Assembly: GCA_016932095.1 (NCBI GenBank)
Contig: JAFGDN010000013.1
Span: forward strand, 1 to 32,202
Origin: Sedimentisphaerales bacterium
GTDB lineage: Bacteria; Planctomycetota; Phycisphaerae; Sedimentisphaerales; Anaerobacaceae
DNA: 32,202 nt
Reading direction: 5' to 3'
The notes under the pieces are model-generated. The model saw only the letters and a list, made by a program, of their open reading frames with translations. It made no database searches and was not told where the DNA came from. Made by a program: the position numbers and the translations under genes. Within the stretch, counting starts at the first letter, position 1. Each line of letters opens with the position of its first letter. Of the stretch, positions 17,016 to 24,879 are shown one piece after another.

Positions 17016-19157
17016 TTATGCCCTTACGAGCTGTGTCTCATATAAGCTTTGATAAAGAGAGCAGGTTTGCATCAATTTTTCGTGTCGCCCCTGGGCGATG
17101 ATTCGCCCATTGTCCATTACGACAATCACATCGGCGGCGATTATTGTGCTGAATCGGTGAGCGATTATCAAGCTTGTTCTGTCGTGCATAATCTCTTCGA
17201 GGGCCTTGTGAATCTTGGCTTCGCTGTCGGCGTCAACCTGGCTGGTGGCCTCGTCGAAAATCAAAATTGCGGGATTTTTCAGAATGGCCCTTGCGATAAC
17301 GATTCTTTGAAGCTGGCCGCCGCTGAGACCCGAGCCATGCTCGCCGATAATCGTATCATAGCCGTTCGGAAGCGGCTCAATAAATTCGTGTGCAAAGGCG
17401 CGTTTGGCCGTATCGATAATCTCCTGTTTGCTTGCCCCCGTCTTGCCGTAGCCGATATTGGCTGCTATCGTGTCGTTAAAGGTTACTATTTGCTGCGTTA
17501 CCATAGCAATCTGGCTTCGTAAGCTGTGTAGTGTTGTATCGCGAATGTCAATACCATCTATCAGAACCTGTCCCTCGTCTGGGTCGTAAAACCTCGGTAT
17601 AAGATTTGCCAGGGTTGTCTTTCCCGAGCCGTTAGGGCCCACGATGGCTACCCTGTAACCTGCGCGAATACAAAGATTGACCCCGTTTAGAGCAGGCCTT
17701 TCCGAGCCGGGATACGTGAAAATAACATTTCTGAATTCTATTTTTTTCTGCAGGGGCGCAAGTTCAACAGCACCGGGCCTTTCCAGCTCCAGCGGCTTAC
17801 TCATAATCGCAAAAACTCTTTCAGCCGCGGCGTTTGCCTCCTGAATCTTGTTCCATATATCGCCTGTTCTTCTCATAGAGGCGGCGGCAGCACCCAATAG
17901 GATAAGAAATGTCATAAATTCAACACCCTCCATTTTGTTGTGCGCGACCCAGGTTGCCCCCACCATCAACGCCGCGAAACCGGCCAACATCCCGACTACT
18001 TCCATTATCGGCTGCGTCGCTGCGTCGGTTTTAGATATTTTCAATAACTGCTTTAATACGCGTTTGTTTATCGTCCCAAACGAGGATTGCTCGTATGCCT
18101 GCTGATTATAAACCTTAACAATTTTGAGTCCTGCCATCGTTTCCTGCAGCTTTGAGAGCATCTGCGACCAGGCCATCAGGGATTTCCTGCTTGCCCGTTT
18201 CATCCTTTTGCCTAATGCGACCACAATCCAAAGCGTGGGAGGGCCGCCAAAGAGGAATATTACCGTTAATTTCCAATCCAATATCGCAGCGAAACAAAGC
18301 AGAAAGATTGTGTTAAGGGGTTCTTGCAGGGCTTTTCCGAGAAGAACTTTAATGCCTATGCCCATTGTGCCGGTATCACGTATAAGCCGGCTTACCGAGT
18401 CGCTTGGCCGTTCGCGGGAAAAAAAACCGACTGGCATGTTTATGACATGCACAAAGGCGTCCTCCCGCAAATGATTTATTCCCACCTGCACTACTTTTTC
18501 TGCCAGGTATTGCTGGTGATACCTCGCTATACAGCGAATAACAGTAAGAATTGTCACGGTCAATATAATAAACATTACCGCCTTTGTTCTATTGCCCTCT
18601 GTTTGTCCGCGAGGCGCGACACTTACGGCTTTTTGCGCAATCGCAATAACTTTTGCTTTCAATCCTGTATCAGATAAGCCGTTGAGGTGCAAAATTTTTG
18701 TTTCTTCGTTCAGGCCCGGTCTTTTGATATGCAGGGCGGCGCCGTCACGTCTGGTGGAGGCAAGCTGTTCCAGCAAATCGGTAAATGATGTTTCCTGGCC
18801 GGCAGCAAAGTCGCCGATGCCGATAATGTGGTCTCCCGCCTTAAGCCCGGCGCTCTGAGCAATGCTGTCTTTGTGAACCGAGACCACAAGAAGCGAGTGT
18901 GTGAAATCAGAACTGCTATTACCCGTGAAATCCACGCTCTCAGGCACATAGAAACTCACGCCGTATTGCCACTGACAAATTTTTCTATCCGCCCAGTCGC
19001 GCAATCCCTCCTGTCCGGTCATAACTTTCAACAAAGGTATTACCGTCAGAAAGCTTACCGACAGGAGCACCGAGACAACCACCGCGCTTGTTACGACAAC
19101 GACAACTCGCGGCCACTGCGGCCAGATATACTTAAATACCCGCAAAAATTCCTTCAC
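17016..19157 (-). CDS. MsbA-type ABC exporter (fused membrane and ATPase domains) with a PDZ domain in the first periplasmic loop
   Basis: This half-size ABC exporter probably works as a homodimer at the inner membrane, on a lipid-like or other envelope substrate. Numbered from the GTG start, TM1 is at about 18-42. Then comes a roughly 150-residue extracytoplasmic insertion containing a PDZ-like domain (about 88-160: LLVVSVHKDSIAQSAGLKAGD, then HIIGIGD). The remaining membrane helices run from about 193 to 430. The ATPase domain (about 470-713) has Walker A GPNGSGKT (507-514), signature LSGGQ (611-615), Walker B ILIFDE (631-636) and switch His667. MsbA homologues lack the PDZ insert and have about 580-600 residues. 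I choose GTG 19157 because GGAGAG is 7 bases upstream. TTG 19172 has no ribosome site. The gene starts a same-strand run with the secretin and protease genes. Confidence 0.92.
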   Translation of the reverse strand: MKEFLRVFKYIWPQWPRVVVVVTSAVVVSVLLSVSFLTVIPLLKVMTGQEGLRDWADRKICQWQYGVSFYVPESVDFTGNSSSDFTHSLLVVSVHKDSIAQSAGLKAGDHIIGIGDFAAGQETSFTDLLEQLASTRRDGAALHIKRPGLNEETKILHLNGLSDTGLKAKVIAIAQKAVSVAPRGQTEGNRTKAVMFIILTVTILTVIRCIARYHQQYLAEKVVQVGINHLREDAFVHVINMPVGFFSRERPSDSVSRLIRDTGTMGIGIKVLLGKALQEPLNTIFLLCFAAILDWKLTVIFLFGGPPTLWIVVALGKRMKRASRKSLMAWSQMLSKLQETMAGLKIVKVYNQQAYEQSSFGTINKRVLKQLLKISKTDAATQPIMEVVGMLAGFAALMVGATWVAHNKMEGVEFMTFLILLGAAAASMRRTGDIWNKIQEANAAAERVFAIMSKPLELERPGAVELAPLQKKIEFRNVIFTYPGSERPALNGVNLCIRAGYRVAIVGPNGSGKTTLANLIPRFYDPDEGQVLIDGIDIRDTTLHSLRSQIAMVTQQIVTFNDTIAANIGYGKTGASKQEIIDTAKRAFAHEFIEPLPNGYDTIIGEHGSGLSGGQLQRIVIARAILKNPAILIFDEATSQVDADSEAKIHKALEEIMHDRTSLIIAHRFSTIIAADVIVVMDNGRIIAQGRHEKLMQTCSLYQSLYETQLVRA

Positions 19158-19164
19158 TCGACGT

Positions 19165-19170
19165 CTCTCC
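19165..19170 (-). promoter_or_regulatory. Shine-Dalgarno deciding the GTG start of the ABC exporter
   Basis: GGAGAG on the - strand is 7 bases before GTG 19157. It lies inside the longer frame that begins at TTG 19172, which argues against that longer start. Confidence 0.65.
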
Positions 19171-19176
19171 AATTAA

Positions 19177-19209
19177 GATTGATGAATGATAATTGATTAT
19201 TGATTATTA
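19177..19209. repeat. AT-rich intergenic short repeat (TTGATTATTGAT type), copy 1
   Basis: The sequence is built from TGATTATTGAT and GATAATTGAT units. A closely similar block occurs at 30168-30200 after lepA. Both are outside genes or at a gene edge. Confidence 0.6.
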
Positions 19210-19313
19210 GCGGATAACACTATCAAACACAAAGACGCCCGTCAAGCGCAAAGACCGTTGTTGACGGTTCGGGTCCGGCCTGCTATCTTTTCGGGTTTTT
19301 AAGGATTCGAGCA

Positions 19314-19946
19314 ATGAAAATCGACCGGCTGGTGCTTGGGGAATTCGAGACCAACTGTTACATCCTGCGAAGCTCTGAGCAGGCGACCGACTGCCTGATC
19401 ATCGATACCGGGCTTGACGTTCGCCCGTTAATGGAATTTCTCGAAAATCACAAGGCCAATCCAATAGCGATGGTTCTCACTCATGGCCATATCGACCATA
19501 TCGCAGGCGTCGAGGAGCTGCGGGCCAAATACCCGGCCATTAAGGTTTATATCCACAAGGCCGACGCTGATTTACTGGCTAACTCGGTAAGCAATTTATC
19601 CTTTATGACGGGCGATTCTTTCAGCACTGATGAGGCCGACCATCTTGTTAACGAGCCGGATATCATCGAAAAGGCGGGTATTAAATTGCAAGTCATTCAC
19701 ACTGCCGGTCATACGCCCGGCGGAATCTGTCTTTATGCTGAGCAGGAAGGCGTCGTATTCGTCGGCGATACTCTCTTTGCGGATTCGGTCGGCAGAACGG
19801 ATTTCCCCGGCGGCGATATGAGGCGGCTGATTGACAATATAAAGGACAAGCTGTTGATATTACCTGATGCAACAACCGTTTATCCCGGTCACGGCCCACA
19901 GACCACAATCGGCCGGGAAAAAACACATAATCCCTTTCTGCACTAA
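19314..19946 (+). CDS. Metallo-beta-lactamase-fold hydrolase, glyoxalase II-like
   Basis: The 210-residue protein has the full set of metal ligands of the family: THGHIDH (56-62), His133 in AGHTPGG, Asp152 in GDTLF and His193 in PGHGP. Family members of this length hydrolyse thioesters such as S-lactoylglutathione, or act on related small substrates. The C-terminal glutathione-binding domain of classical glyoxalase II is absent, so the real substrate is open. AAGGA stands 8 bases before the ATG. No signal peptide is present, so it is cytoplasmic. The next gene starts 9 bases after its stop, so they are likely co-transcribed. Confidence 0.9.
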   Translation: MKIDRLVLGEFETNCYILRSSEQATDCLIIDTGLDVRPLMEFLENHKANPIAMVLTHGHIDHIAGVEELRAKYPAIKVYIHKADADLLANSVSNLSFMTGDSFSTDEADHLVNEPDIIEKAGIKLQVIHTAGHTPGGICLYAEQEGVVFVGDTLFADSVGRTDFPGGDMRRLIDNIKDKLLILPDATTVYPGHGPQTTIGREKTHNPFLH

Positions 19947-19955
19947 ACAATTGTG

Positions 19956-20879
19956 ATGCGTAAAAACTCTCCAAGTCACATCGATACGCCTGGAATACTC
20001 AGTTGTGTTGGAACGCTTCTGTGCTGGTCATCTGCTCCATTATTCATCGAGTACCTGACCGGTCATCTTGACTTATGGACACAGAACCTTCTGCGGTATG
20101 GCGCGGCGTGTTTGTTCTGGCTGCCGGTTTTACTAATGGCGGCAAAAGCGGGGCGATTGCCTAAGCGGGTCTGGGTATGCGCATTGCTGCCGTTTATACC
20201 GAATATCATTATGCAAAATCTCTGGGCTGCGGCGTTTTACTACATTGACCCCGGATTTGCCTCTTTATTGGCAACAACAGCGTTTCTGTGGGTCATAATT
20301 TTGTCGATTATATTCTTCACGGATGAAAGGCGATTATTAAAAAACCGGCAATTCCGCCTGAGCATTATTTTATCGCTTGTCGGTCTTGCCGGGGTTATGT
20401 TTTTCCATCCCGCCTTCACCTGCTCATATACGATTATAGGCATAGCAATAATGTTACTTTACGGCTTTATATGGGGGCTTTACGCCGTGGCGGTCAAGGC
20501 GGCGTTAAAGGACATCGACGCGAGGGTGGGTTTTTCAGTGGTAAGCATTTACACCATTGTCTCGTTATTCATACTGATACTTTTCAAAGGCCGGCCGAGC
20601 AGGTGCCTGGAGATGCCCTTTTCCGGCTGGGCGGCGGTTATTGTTTCCGGAATTGTCGGGATAGCCGTTGGACACGTCTTGTATTATATTTCGATTCGCC
20701 GGCTCGGCTCCACAACGCCGTCCTTGGTTCAGCTCGCCCAGCCATTCGTGGTCGTCGTCATTTCTTATGTCATTTTCGGCGAGTCATTGAGCGCATTGCA
20801 GTTGATTTTTGGCGTGGTGTTAATTGCCGGCTCGGCATTGGCTATATTGTCCAAAAGAACTCCTTTGCCGACGGGTTAG
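19956..20879 (+). CDS. EamA/DMT-family membrane transporter
   Basis: The 307-residue protein has about ten hydrophobic helices in two EamA halves (about 15-145 and 158-298). Typical features are LCWSSAPLFIEYL near the N-terminus, WAAAFYYIDPGFASLLATT in the first half and ALYYISIRRLGSTTPSLV-like sequence in the second, where VGHVLYYISIRRLGS is visible. The family exports amino acids, nucleotide precursors or other metabolites across the inner membrane. The substrate cannot be read from the sequence. ATG 19956 is preferred. A GTG directly before it (19953) would add one residue. Neither has a clear ribosome site, which suits translational coupling to the hydrolase gene ending 9 bases earlier. 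Confidence 0.9.
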   Translation: MRKNSPSHIDTPGILSCVGTLLCWSSAPLFIEYLTGHLDLWTQNLLRYGAACLFWLPVLLMAAKAGRLPKRVWVCALLPFIPNIIMQNLWAAAFYYIDPGFASLLATTAFLWVIILSIIFFTDERRLLKNRQFRLSIILSLVGLAGVMFFHPAFTCSYTIIGIAIMLLYGFIWGLYAVAVKAALKDIDARVGFSVVSIYTIVSLFILILFKGRPSRCLEMPFSGWAAVIVSGIVGIAVGHVLYYISIRRLGSTTPSLVQLAQPFVVVVISYVIFGESLSALQLIFGVVLIAGSALAILSKRTPLPTG

Positions 20880-21129
20880 CCCCTGCCCGCTTCCTTCCTG
20901 CAGAAATTCCCACCAGTGTCTCTGCCGGCTGGTCCGATAAAACAGCACATTATATAAAACGGTTTAGTGGATACAGCTTGGTCATATAACATTCCGTTAT
21001 GGCAGTGATTTATACCGGTGATATTGACGTTTATTATTTTTGCCGGCACTGAACTCGTTTACAGGTAACTTGTTGCGCTGGATTCGCCGATTAATTGTAA
21101 ATGGTTGAATCCGAGGGATTTGAAGCAGA

Positions 21130-23178
21130 ATGACGCACGGGAATGAAAATTTCGCAGTCGGCTTGCAATTCATATTTACGTGCCTTGTCCTGATAACGAC
21201 AGGATGGCCGTGCTTTGCGCAGCCAAGCGATACAAGCGGGCGTGAAAATCTTTCTGATATGTCCCTTGAAGAGTTATTGAATGTTTCCATCATAACCTCT
21301 GCTTCTCGCCAGCCGCAAAGAATCGGACAACTCACCGTTCCCATAAGCGTAATTACAGCCGAGGATATTCACTATAGCGGACTAACCAATCTTGCAGAAA
21401 TTCTTCAGTTTGCCCCGGGCGTTGATGTCTTGAAAATTGACCGGCTCAGATACGCCGTCGGCATCCATGGACTGCACGAAACGCTCTCCGACAGAACAAC
21501 TCTCCTTATCGACGGCAGAGAGGCGGATAACCCCGTTTACGGCGGTCCGGATTTCCTGGGTCTGCCGTTGATGCTTGAAGACATCGAGAGGATTGAAATC
21601 ATCCGGAGCCCGGAGAGTGCGGCCTGGGGCGCGAATGCTCTTACCGGCATAATCAATATCGTTACCAAAAGACCTCAGGACGTCACAGGAGCGCTCGGTT
21701 CCACAACCATTAGTGAATTTGGCGATTCTTATAATTATTTCAGGGTCGCACAAAAACAGGACAATTGGTCCTGTCGCATATCCGGCGGCTACCAGAATAC
21801 TGAAAGCTCCGACGACGCTATTGACGGAAGTGCAACATATAAATTTTTGAGGCCCGACCTCAGCGGCTGGTTCGACAACTTCCACGCACGCGACTTTGCC
21901 CGCATCACGCGGTTTGACTCCGAAGCCGAATATGCCGCTTCAGAGGACACAAAATTCCGCCTGGGCGTTGGCCATTCACACATCGAATCGGGCGACACCG
22001 AATATGGCGGCTATTTTCCAATGAAAAACATTCGCGAAGACCACATCCGTTCTTTTACCCGGCTTGAGCATCACTTTGATGACGGCGCAACCGCACATCT
22101 GCAATGGTCCGGCAAATTCTGGAACGCAAACTGGGTCAACATTTCACGGTTTGATACCGCCGAAAACGAATTTGAAGCGCAATTCGACTTCCCCCTAAAC
22201 GACAACCATTTGCTCAGCGTTGGCGCCGATTTCAAGTGGGACCACGTCCAAATGAGCAGGGACACGCCTGAACAGATATATATGCGGGGCTCGCCGTTCA
22301 ATGAATACACGACCGGCGCCTTTATCATAGACCGCCTGCGAATTTCAGAACGCCTGACGCTCGAGGGGCAGATTCGAGGCGATACATACACGCCCACAGA
22401 CCCCGACTGGGCAGGTCGTCTCTCCGCGCTCTATGCCCTCGACAGCCAACGCGACCACGTCCTTCGTTTCAGTGTTGCGAGGGCCTTTCGGGTTCCTCTG
22501 GTTGCCATTCGCAAATTCGCCAGCAACATGTTTGAAATTGCCCCGTCTGTTTATTTGTTCAACCTTGTTCCCACTGATGATTTGGATAACGAGGAAACCA
22601 CCTCTCTTGAGGCAGGTTACTGGGGCAGGTTAACTGACACATTTGCCATCGAGGCCGGCGCCTATTATCAGCGTTTCGACGGACTGATTGGATATCGCCA
22701 AACGACTGATATGCTCGGCCAGACATTTCTGGTCGCCGACAATATTGACGGAGCCGACTCATGGGGTGCAGAACTACAGTTGACCTTCAAAGATAAAGGC
22801 AAGGAGTTCTCCGCCTGGTACAGTTACAACGGCTTCGAATATGATGCTCCGTTGCAGGACCTTAAGGCGTTTTTGCCCAGTCGCCATAAGGCGGGTTTAA
22901 CCGGCCGGCTGTTTCTCCTCGCCGGATGGGTTGTCAACGCCCAGTACAGATTTGCAGATACCACACTTGGTAATCCCTCCCACGGAATAAACGCCGAAAG
23001 CTCGAATCGCCTCGATTTGGTGATATCCAAATCTTTCGCTCAGAACAAGTGCGAGATGATGATAGGCGTTCAGGATATACTTGATAAAACTCATAATCCC
23101 ATAGCGGAAAGCATCCAGTTCACAGGACACGAAACTCCGGGTAGAATGTTCTTCGCACGACTGCAGTTCGCGTTCTGA
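21130..23178 (+). CDS. TonB-dependent outer-membrane receptor
   Basis: The 682-residue protein has a signal peptide (residues 1-31, ...TTGWPCFAQ). The short segment DMSLEELLNVSIITSASR precedes a plug domain (about 60-180) with SVITAEDI, LAEILQFAPGVDV, TTLLIDGREADNP, IERIEIIRSPESAAWG and GIINIVTKRP. The rest is a beta-barrel with alternating aromatic strands, ending in the outer-membrane signal FARLQFAF. Such receptors import scarce ligands using TonB energy. This subtype (SLEELL..S..S, then plug) is often found beside YfiR-like genes, as here. No TonB box can be assigned with confidence. The 250 bases upstream hold no gene, and I found no convincing promoter there. Confidence 0.92.
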   Translation: MTHGNENFAVGLQFIFTCLVLITTGWPCFAQPSDTSGRENLSDMSLEELLNVSIITSASRQPQRIGQLTVPISVITAEDIHYSGLTNLAEILQFAPGVDVLKIDRLRYAVGIHGLHETLSDRTTLLIDGREADNPVYGGPDFLGLPLMLEDIERIEIIRSPESAAWGANALTGIINIVTKRPQDVTGALGSTTISEFGDSYNYFRVAQKQDNWSCRISGGYQNTESSDDAIDGSATYKFLRPDLSGWFDNFHARDFARITRFDSEAEYAASEDTKFRLGVGHSHIESGDTEYGGYFPMKNIREDHIRSFTRLEHHFDDGATAHLQWSGKFWNANWVNISRFDTAENEFEAQFDFPLNDNHLLSVGADFKWDHVQMSRDTPEQIYMRGSPFNEYTTGAFIIDRLRISERLTLEGQIRGDTYTPTDPDWAGRLSALYALDSQRDHVLRFSVARAFRVPLVAIRKFASNMFEIAPSVYLFNLVPTDDLDNEETTSLEAGYWGRLTDTFAIEAGAYYQRFDGLIGYRQTTDMLGQTFLVADNIDGADSWGAELQLTFKDKGKEFSAWYSYNGFEYDAPLQDLKAFLPSRHKAGLTGRLFLLAGWVVNAQYRFADTTLGNPSHGINAESSNRLDLVISKSFAQNKCEMMIGVQDILDKTHNPIAESIQFTGHETPGRMFFARLQFAF

Positions 23179-23298
23179 AGGAACTGGCAAGGGATGTACA
23201 GGAATATAAGAGTGAAATTGAAGAATCGTTTCAAAGAATTTTGAAGTAATAACCGGCTTCATAATGTGCGATATTGATGATGTGGTCGGAACGGTAGT

Positions 23299-23952
23299 AT
23301 GAGATTAAATTTTCTCAAGACGAACGTGTTTATTTTGATTGTCCTCGCGGCGCTGACAGGGCTGCAAGGCAGGGCCATTTGTGCGCAGAGAAATCCTGGT
23401 TCTGCTGAGTATAAAGAGTATAACGTGAAGGCGGCGTTTATATACAATTTCATTAAATTCACCGACTGGCCTGACGACATACCGGCCGAGTCAAATACGA
23501 TTACCATAGGAATTCTCGGCGACGACCCGTTCGGCAACTCGTTTAGCGCCGTCGAGAATACGTTTATTAAAGGCAAGAAGCTGATTATTAAGCGATTCGG
23601 CAGATTCAGCGACCTCTGCAAAAACGGCGACAACAAAGAGAAAAATACCTGCGCTGCTTCAGACATCCTGAAGAAATGCCACCTGCTTTTTGTGTGCAAA
23701 TCCGAAAAAGAACAACTCGAACAAATAATCGGGACTGTTGCGTCTGACAGCATCCTGACGGTCGGCGAGTATGACGGATTTATCGAGGCGGGCGGTATTA
23801 TTAACCTCATACCCTTCGAAAACAAGATTGCCTTCGAAATCAGTATGGTCGCGGCCAAAAAAGCAAACCTTAAAATCAGCTCACAGGTCCTTCGCCTGGC
23901 AAAACGGGTAATAAGCAAGGAAGCTGCTGAAGCGGAACCGCCGGCAAAATAA
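23299..23952 (+). CDS. YfiR-family (DUF4154) periplasmic protein
   Basis: The 217-residue protein has a signal peptide (about 1-29, ...GRAICAQ) and the family hallmark EYNVKAAFIYNFIKFTDWP (about 39-57). It continues with TIGILGDDPFG, a Cys-containing middle, LTVGEYDGFIEAGGIINLI and FEISMVAAKKANLKISSQVL. In Pseudomonas, YfiR is a periplasmic inhibitor of a membrane diguanylate cyclase. In many other bacteria DUF4154 genes sit between a TonB-type receptor and a sensor kinase. Here the receptor is 120 bases upstream, but no kinase or GGDEF gene follows. The next gene is convergent, so the output partner is elsewhere or missing. The arms TAATCAC and GTGATTA (23950-23956, 23978-23984) span the two facing stop codons. 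Confidence 0.88.
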   Translation: MRLNFLKTNVFILIVLAALTGLQGRAICAQRNPGSAEYKEYNVKAAFIYNFIKFTDWPDDIPAESNTITIGILGDDPFGNSFSAVENTFIKGKKLIIKRFGRFSDLCKNGDNKEKNTCAASDILKKCHLLFVCKSEKEQLEQIIGTVASDSILTVGEYDGFIEAGGIINLIPFENKIAFEISMVAAKKANLKISSQVLRLAKRVISKEAAEAEPPAK

Positions 23953-23981
23953 TCACAAATGGTGTTCGAAGGCAAAGGTGA

Positions 23982-24833
23982 TTACTCGAAGTTGTTGTAA
24001 TATTCGGGTTTTCCGTCGTCGCTGTCATATCTCGTGGCGTCGGCGGTCCCGGCGTCAATCCTGATTCGCTCTATATGCTCGGCTTTCTTCGTAGTGCCGT
24101 CAACGGTAACGATTATGCCGTTTATTTTTACGTCTTCGGTGGCGACTTCAAACGGGACAGGCATCCTTGTTCTGAACGATTTGAGAACGCTTTCGACCCC
24201 CCGTCCGATTATCGAGTGATGAGCGCCCGTCATACCTATATCGGTTATATAAGCCGTGCCTTTGGGCATAATTTTCTCATCGGCGGTCGGGACGTGCGTA
24301 TGGGTTCCGAAGACACAGCTTACCCTGCCGTCGAGATGATAACCCATTGCCACTTTTTCGCTGGTGGCCTCGGCGTGAAAATCAACAAAAATAATCTCTG
24401 CCTGCTGGCTGACTTTCGGAAGCAATTTATCAATAGTGTTGTAGGGGCATTCTGCCGGTTTCATAAACAGCCGGCCGATAAGCGGTATCGCGGCTACGGT
24501 TGGGCCTTTACCTGTTTTGTATAGCGCCACGGTTCTGCCTGCCGCAAGCTCCGACCAGTTGACGGGACGGGCGATATTTTCCTGTGTTTCGAGCATCTCA
24601 ATTATCTCTCTTTTGCGATAAGTATGGTCGCCCAGTGTAATAAGATTGACGCCGTATTTTATCAGCTTGCTGTATATCTGCGGCGTAAGACCCGAGCCGC
24701 CGGCGGCGTTTTCCGCGTTAGCTATCACGCAGTCAATCTCTCTCTGCGTTATAAGCTCCCTGAGCTTGTCGGCCAGCACCCGCCTGCCGGGCCTGCCGAC
24801 TATATCGCCTATACAAAGTATATTCAGTTTCAT
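23982..24833 (-). CDS. ymdB: YmdB-family metallophosphoesterase (TIGR00282)
   Basis: The 283-residue cytoplasmic enzyme belongs to a family whose Bacillus member hydrolyses 2',3'-cyclic nucleotides and affects RNA turnover and biofilm genes. Motifs seen: GDIVGRPGR (9-17), NAENAAGGSGLT (39-50), VDFHAEATSEK (about 150-160), FGTHTHVPTADEKIMPKGTA split across about 174-193, and TDIGMTG. The usual GNHTWD metal motif reads GDHTYR here (Asp69 for the ligand Asn). All other metal ligands are present. A C-terminal tail of about 20 residues is extra. It follows rny by 46 bases, as in the conserved rny-ymdB pair, supporting a shared transcript. An AGAGAAG site upstream of the ATG lies in a short tandem repeat. 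Confidence 0.92.
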   Translation of the reverse strand: MKLNILCIGDIVGRPGRRVLADKLRELITQREIDCVIANAENAAGGSGLTPQIYSKLIKYGVNLITLGDHTYRKREIIEMLETQENIARPVNWSELAAGRTVALYKTGKGPTVAAIPLIGRLFMKPAECPYNTIDKLLPKVSQQAEIIFVDFHAEATSEKVAMGYHLDGRVSCVFGTHTHVPTADEKIMPKGTAYITDIGMTGAHHSIIGRGVESVLKSFRTRMPVPFEVATEDVKINGIIVTVDGTTKKAEHIERIRIDAGTADATRYDSDDGKPEYYNNFE

Positions 24834-24843
24834 TTTTAATTCT

Positions 24844-24870
24844 TCTCTGCGGTCTCTGCGTACTCCGCGG
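24844..24870. repeat. Three tandem 9-bp units between rny and ymdB
   Basis: The units are TCTCTGCGG, TCTCTGCGT and ACTCCGCGG. On the - strand this reads as CGCAGAGA-type repeats, and the last unit supplies the purine-rich stretch before the ymdB start. It resembles short CGCAGAG intergenic repeats known from many environmental genomes. Confidence 0.6.
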
Positions 24871-24879
24871 TAAAATCTT

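Noticed and set aside
23178-23249. Frame reading KELARDVQEYKSEIEESFQ just after the TonB receptor stop
   Set aside because: It looks like the end of a helical protein, but there is no start codon or upstream coding sequence in that frame other than the overlapping receptor gene.
23950-23984. TAATCAC/GTGATTA inverted repeat joining the facing stop codons of the YfiR and ymdB genes
   Set aside because: The 21-base loop and lack of any T run make it a poor terminator; likely chance.
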